From an uncultured Spirochaetales bacterium (GTDB lineage: Bacteria; Spirochaetota; Spirochaetia; Sphaerochaetales; Sphaerochaetaceae): DNA of 14,574 nucleotides. Made by a program: the position numbers and the translations under genes. The stretch is taken from the NCBI GenBank assembly GCA_937902565.1, contig CALFMX010000169.1, forward strand, positions 1 to 14,574, in the 5' to 3' direction. Below the pieces are notes generated by a model that was not told the DNA's origin, did no database searches, and saw nothing but the letters and a program-made list of their open reading frames with translations. Positions 13,514 to 14,574 of the stretch are shown in pieces (the first letter of the stretch is position 1; every line of letters begins with the position of its first letter).

Positions 13514-14005
13514 TCAGCTCTTCTGCTTCTCTGCGATCCTCTTCTTCTGCGTCTTCTCGATGGCGGTGACGATGTTCTCGTACCCGGTACAGCGGCAGAG
13601 GTTGCCGGCGATCTGGCGGCGGATCTCCTCACGGGTGGAGGGAGTGTCCGCCTCGATGACCGGGATCGAGGCCATGATGAAGCCCGGGGTGCAGATGCCA
13701 CACTGTACCGCCCCCTCATCGATGAACGCCTGCTGGATATCGCTGATCGCCCCCTTCACGTCCGAGAGACCTTCGAGGGTCATGATGGTCTTGCCCTCCG
13801 CCCAGATGGCCAGGTAGATGCAGGAGTTGAAGGGCCGCCCGTCGATGAGGACGGTGCAGGCCCCGCACTCACCCACATCACAGCCGTGCTTGATGGAGTC
13901 GAGCCCTGCGTTGCCACGCAGCATGTCGGAGAGTGAGGAGCGTACATCGACGAGGAAGGTGCGCTGCTTGCCATTTACGGTGCATGTTACGTCTCTGTTA
14001 GCCAT
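13514..14005 (-). CDS. xdhC: Xanthine dehydrogenase-type 2Fe-2S subunit
   Basis: 163 residues, the standard length for the iron-sulfur subunit of molybdenum hydroxylases. The plant-type ferredoxin cluster is bound by Cys42, Cys47, Cys50 (GCDVGECGAC) and Cys62. The second cluster is bound by Cys102 and Cys105 (QCGICTPG) and by Cys137 and Cys139 (NLCRCTGY). The sequence follows E. coli XdhC closely in layout, including YLAIWAEGKTIMTLEG (64-79). It passes electrons from the molybdenum centre to FAD during purine (hypoxanthine/xanthine) oxidation or a similar hydroxylation. The ATG at 14005 has GGAGG 8 nt upstream and overlaps the stop of the FAD-subunit gene by 8 nt. The molybdenum subunit is not in the window; it may lie upstream beyond the right edge. 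Confidence 0.93.
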   Translation of the reverse strand: MANRDVTCTVNGKQRTFLVDVRSSLSDMLRGNAGLDSIKHGCDVGECGACTVLIDGRPFNSCIYLAIWAEGKTIMTLEGLSDVKGAISDIQQAFIDEGAVQCGICTPGFIMASIPVIEADTPSTREEIRRQIAGNLCRCTGYENIVTAIEKTQKKRIAEKQKS

Positions 14006-14574
14006 TGATGGTACCTCCTGCGCGCTCGATGGCGGCCTTTGTCGACCGGCGTGCCAGCTCCTTGACCAGCTGGAGCCTAAACTCCTTGCCAGCCCGCCAG
14101 CTGGTGCGTGGATTCACGTCCTTGATGGACTCCTGGGCGACGAGCTCCAGGAGTGCCTCATCAACAAGATGGCCCGCCGCTGCACGCTCTGCGCTCTCTG
14201 AGCGGATCGGGATCGGGGCGGCGACACCGAAGGCGATGCGCAGCCGATCGACTCTCTTCTTGTCCGAGGAGAGGCGCACGTTCACCGAACAGCCGAGGGT
14301 GGCGATATCCATCGCCTTGCGCATCGCGTACTTGGTGTAGAAGCCGTGTGTCGCCTCATAGCTCTCCCGGGCGATCCTGATGCCGGTGAGGATCTCACCC
14401 TCCCTCAGGTCAACCTTCCCCGGTCCGAGGTTGAACTCGGTGTAGGGGAGGACCCGCGTCCCCTTGGCGCTGGTGATCTCGAGGGTGGCATCGAACGCCT
14501 TCAGCGTCGTGGCACTGTCGGCACTGGTCACACCGTTGCAGATGTTGCCGCCGATGGTGCCGATGTTGCGGATC
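13998..14574 (-). CDS. xdhB: Xanthine dehydrogenase-type FAD-binding subunit, 5' part outside window
   Basis: The visible C-terminal 191 residues begin with IRNIGTIGGNICNGVTSADS, the FAD-binding loop of the CO dehydrogenase flavoprotein/XdhB family; intact members are about 290 residues. A later start codon in this frame (GTG at 14531) lies after this motif and cannot be the true start. The C-terminal flavoprotein domain follows, with YAMRKAMDIATLGCSVNV about 70 residues in, and the gene ends in TAA at 13998, overlapping the xdhC start. This subunit accepts electrons from the 2Fe-2S subunit and reduces NAD+ or another carrier. Gene order (FAD then 2Fe-2S) and overlap indicate a tight operon. 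The substrate could be purines, nicotinate or another heterocycle, which only the missing molybdenum subunit would show. Confidence 0.92.
   Translation of the reverse strand, partial: IRNIGTIGGNICNGVTSADSATTLKAFDATLEITSAKGTRVLPYTEFNLGPGKVDLREGEILTGIRIARESYEATHGFYTKYAMRKAMDIATLGCSVNVRLSSDKKRVDRLRIAFGVAAPIPIRSESAERAAAGHLVDEALLELVAQESIKDVNPRTSWRAGKEFRLQLVKELARRSTKAAIERAGGTING

Overview
The window is a gene-dense bacterial segment. It mixes GC-rich core-looking operons (histidine kinase, KamA/ATP-grasp cluster, xanthine dehydrogenase) with lower-GC accessory DNA. Strictly oxygen-sensitive chemistry (a radical-SAM aminomutase and a molybdenum hydroxylase with E. coli XdhC-type cysteine spacing) and abundant two-component/HD-GYP signalling suggest an anaerobic, free-living or gut/sediment bacterium. 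A spirochaete is my best guess, but no marker gene is present and the taxonomy is low confidence.

Left part (1-3285). A 5'-truncated RraA-family gene is followed 12 bp later by a short-chain dehydrogenase, probably a small sugar or sugar-acid catabolic operon. Convergent to it is a minus-strand operon: an ICMT/PEMT-like membrane protein, a response regulator with an HD-GYP output, and a macro-domain ADP-ribose hydrolase. Spacing is tight: a 4-nt ATGA overlap, then a 17-nt gap.

Centre (3343-7643). A 1021-residue membrane histidine kinase is transcribed divergently from the HD-GYP regulator and is the obvious candidate partner. Its domain order is multi-TM, GAF-like, PAS, HisKA, HATPase, then a C-terminal GNAT-fold domain, which is an unusual fusion. 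Directly after its stop codon comes low-GC debris: the C-terminal end of a Fic-family protein, a frameshifted DUF7000-like gene with a terminator, and a decayed 5' fragment of an AAA/DUF4143 ATPase.

ATPase region (7644-9100). An intact AAA/DUF4143 ATPase gene lies on the minus strand with a good promoter. Upstream of it lies a 60-bp dyad-symmetric element holding four TGTGA/TCACA half-sites in helical phase. A second copy of the same element lies upstream of the decayed ATPase fragment.

KamA operon (9354-12985). Four tightly overlapping plus-strand genes encode a lysine 2,3-aminomutase-like radical SAM enzyme, two different Ddl-like ATP-grasp ligases and a GNAT acetyltransferase. Together they look like a pathway for a beta-lysine-containing, possibly acetylated, small peptide. 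This is the best candidate here for an uncharacterised system. A low-GC fragment resembling the C-terminus of an S8 peptidase abuts its end.

Right end (13456-14574). A terminator, the 2Fe-2S subunit XdhC and the partial FAD subunit XdhB of a xanthine dehydrogenase-type enzyme lie on the minus strand and run off the window.
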